Part shown: in pieces, positions 63,691-64,000 of the stretch | Numbering within the stretch: position 1 is the stretch's first letter | Layout of the letters: each line of letters starts with the position of its first letter | The notes under the pieces: model-generated | The model's database searches: none | Seen by the model: only the letters and a program-made list of their open reading frames with translations | What the model was told of the DNA's origin: nothing | Source: Brachybacterium fresconis | GTDB lineage: Bacteria > Actinomycetota > Actinomycetes > Actinomycetales > Dermabacteraceae | Length of the DNA stretch: 64,000 bases | Direction of reading: 5' to 3' | Assembly: GCF_017876515.1 (NCBI RefSeq) | Contig: NZ_JAGIOC010000002.1 | Location: 1 to 64,000 of the forward strand | Position numbers and translations under genes: made by a program

Positions 63691-64000
63691 ATGAACGAGC
63701 TCTCCCCCGTACGCTTCGGCGTGATCGGCGTCGGCATCATCGGCCGCCAGCACGTGGCCAGGCTGCTGTCCGACGCCTCCCCCGCCGCCCTGATCGCCTT
63801 GGCCGACGCGAACGCTGAAGCCGCACAGACTGTCGCCGAGGAAAACGGTGTCGAGGCCGCCGCGAGTGTCGAGGAGCTGCTGGCGCGCGAGGACATCGAC
63901 GCCGTGGTGATCGCCGTGCCCTCGGGCCTGCACGCCGATGTCACCATCGAGGCGCTCGACGCCGGCAAGCACGTGTTTCTGGAGAAACCCATCGAGGTCA
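63691..64000 (+). CDS. Gfo/Idh/MocA-family oxidoreductase, N-terminal part
   Basis: ATG 63691 with AAAGGA upstream; open to the window end. VRFGVIGVGIIGRQHVARLL and HVFLEKPIEV identify the dinucleotide-binding domain. An inositol or sugar dehydrogenase. Confidence 0.9.
   Translation, partial: MNELSPVRFGVIGVGIIGRQHVARLLSDASPAALIALADANAEAAQTVAEENGVEAAASVEELLAREDIDAVVIAVPSGLHADVTIEALDAGKHVFLEKPIEV

Overview
The window is high-GC actinobacterial DNA. Sugar-uptake and sugar-catabolism operons at both ends, Lsr2, actinobacterial IS families and an HrcA/CIRCE-type heat-shock operator all fit a Micrococcales genome. A Brachybacterium-like (Dermabacteraceae) host is my inference, not a measurement. 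The ends look like ordinary chromosome. The middle (about 3.5-47.4 kb) is an accessory region built by repeated insertion.

Layout. 1-3305: sugar ABC transporter (binding-protein C-terminus, two permeases, YesL-like protein). 3524-9225: an MmeI-type restriction-methylation gene split by an IS3 element, which itself carries an IS1380 element; target duplications let the gene be rebuilt exactly. 9.2-10.9 kb: small membrane peptide, a structured-RNA candidate, and a serine recombinase with res-like sites. 11.1-14.9 kb: an IS5/IS427 copy next to an IS481-type element carrying a MerR/TipAS regulator and a DUF2268 metalloprotease. 15.1-22.4 kb: a plasmid-like module (parA, RHH partition protein, AEP-type replication protein, CPBP protease, iteron-like repeats). 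22.9-25.2 kb: hypotheticals, 54-bp tandem repeats and a 5'-truncated SRAP gene.

25.4-31.9 kb: two MFS exporters flanking a MerR regulator whose sensor part resembles domains II and III of the DNA sliding clamp DnaN, followed by a groEL copy with a CIRCE site and a divergent TetR gene. 31.9-42.7 kb: a three-gene recombinase operon (integrase, XRE, zinc-finger recombinase) broken twice. An IS1380 element (5-bp duplication CTGAG) splits the third gene. A 6178-bp IS21-type transposon (49-bp imperfect inverted repeats, 6-bp duplication CCTGGT) splits the first. That transposon carries a complete ArsR/VOC/SRPBCC/DUF3052/DrrAB-like operon with its own near-consensus promoter. 42.8-47.4 kb: Nudix, Lsr2, a tyrosine recombinase, a second IS481 element, DUF3800 and an IS5 remnant.

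47.5-64.0 kb: a carbohydrate utilisation locus with Gfo/Idh/MocA oxidoreductases, a TIM-barrel isomerase, a binding-protein ABC importer, a secreted DUF4434 protein, NagA/NagB-like enzymes, a decayed AGE epimerase and a LacI regulator. Four near-palindromes of the form TGCAAnCGnTTGCA lie in front of these units and suggest one LacI regulon.

The two most interesting systems are the MerR-DnaN fusion between two efflux pumps, which looks like a target-mimic antibiotic sensor, and the cargo-bearing IS21 and IS481 transposons, whose ends and target duplications can be read directly.
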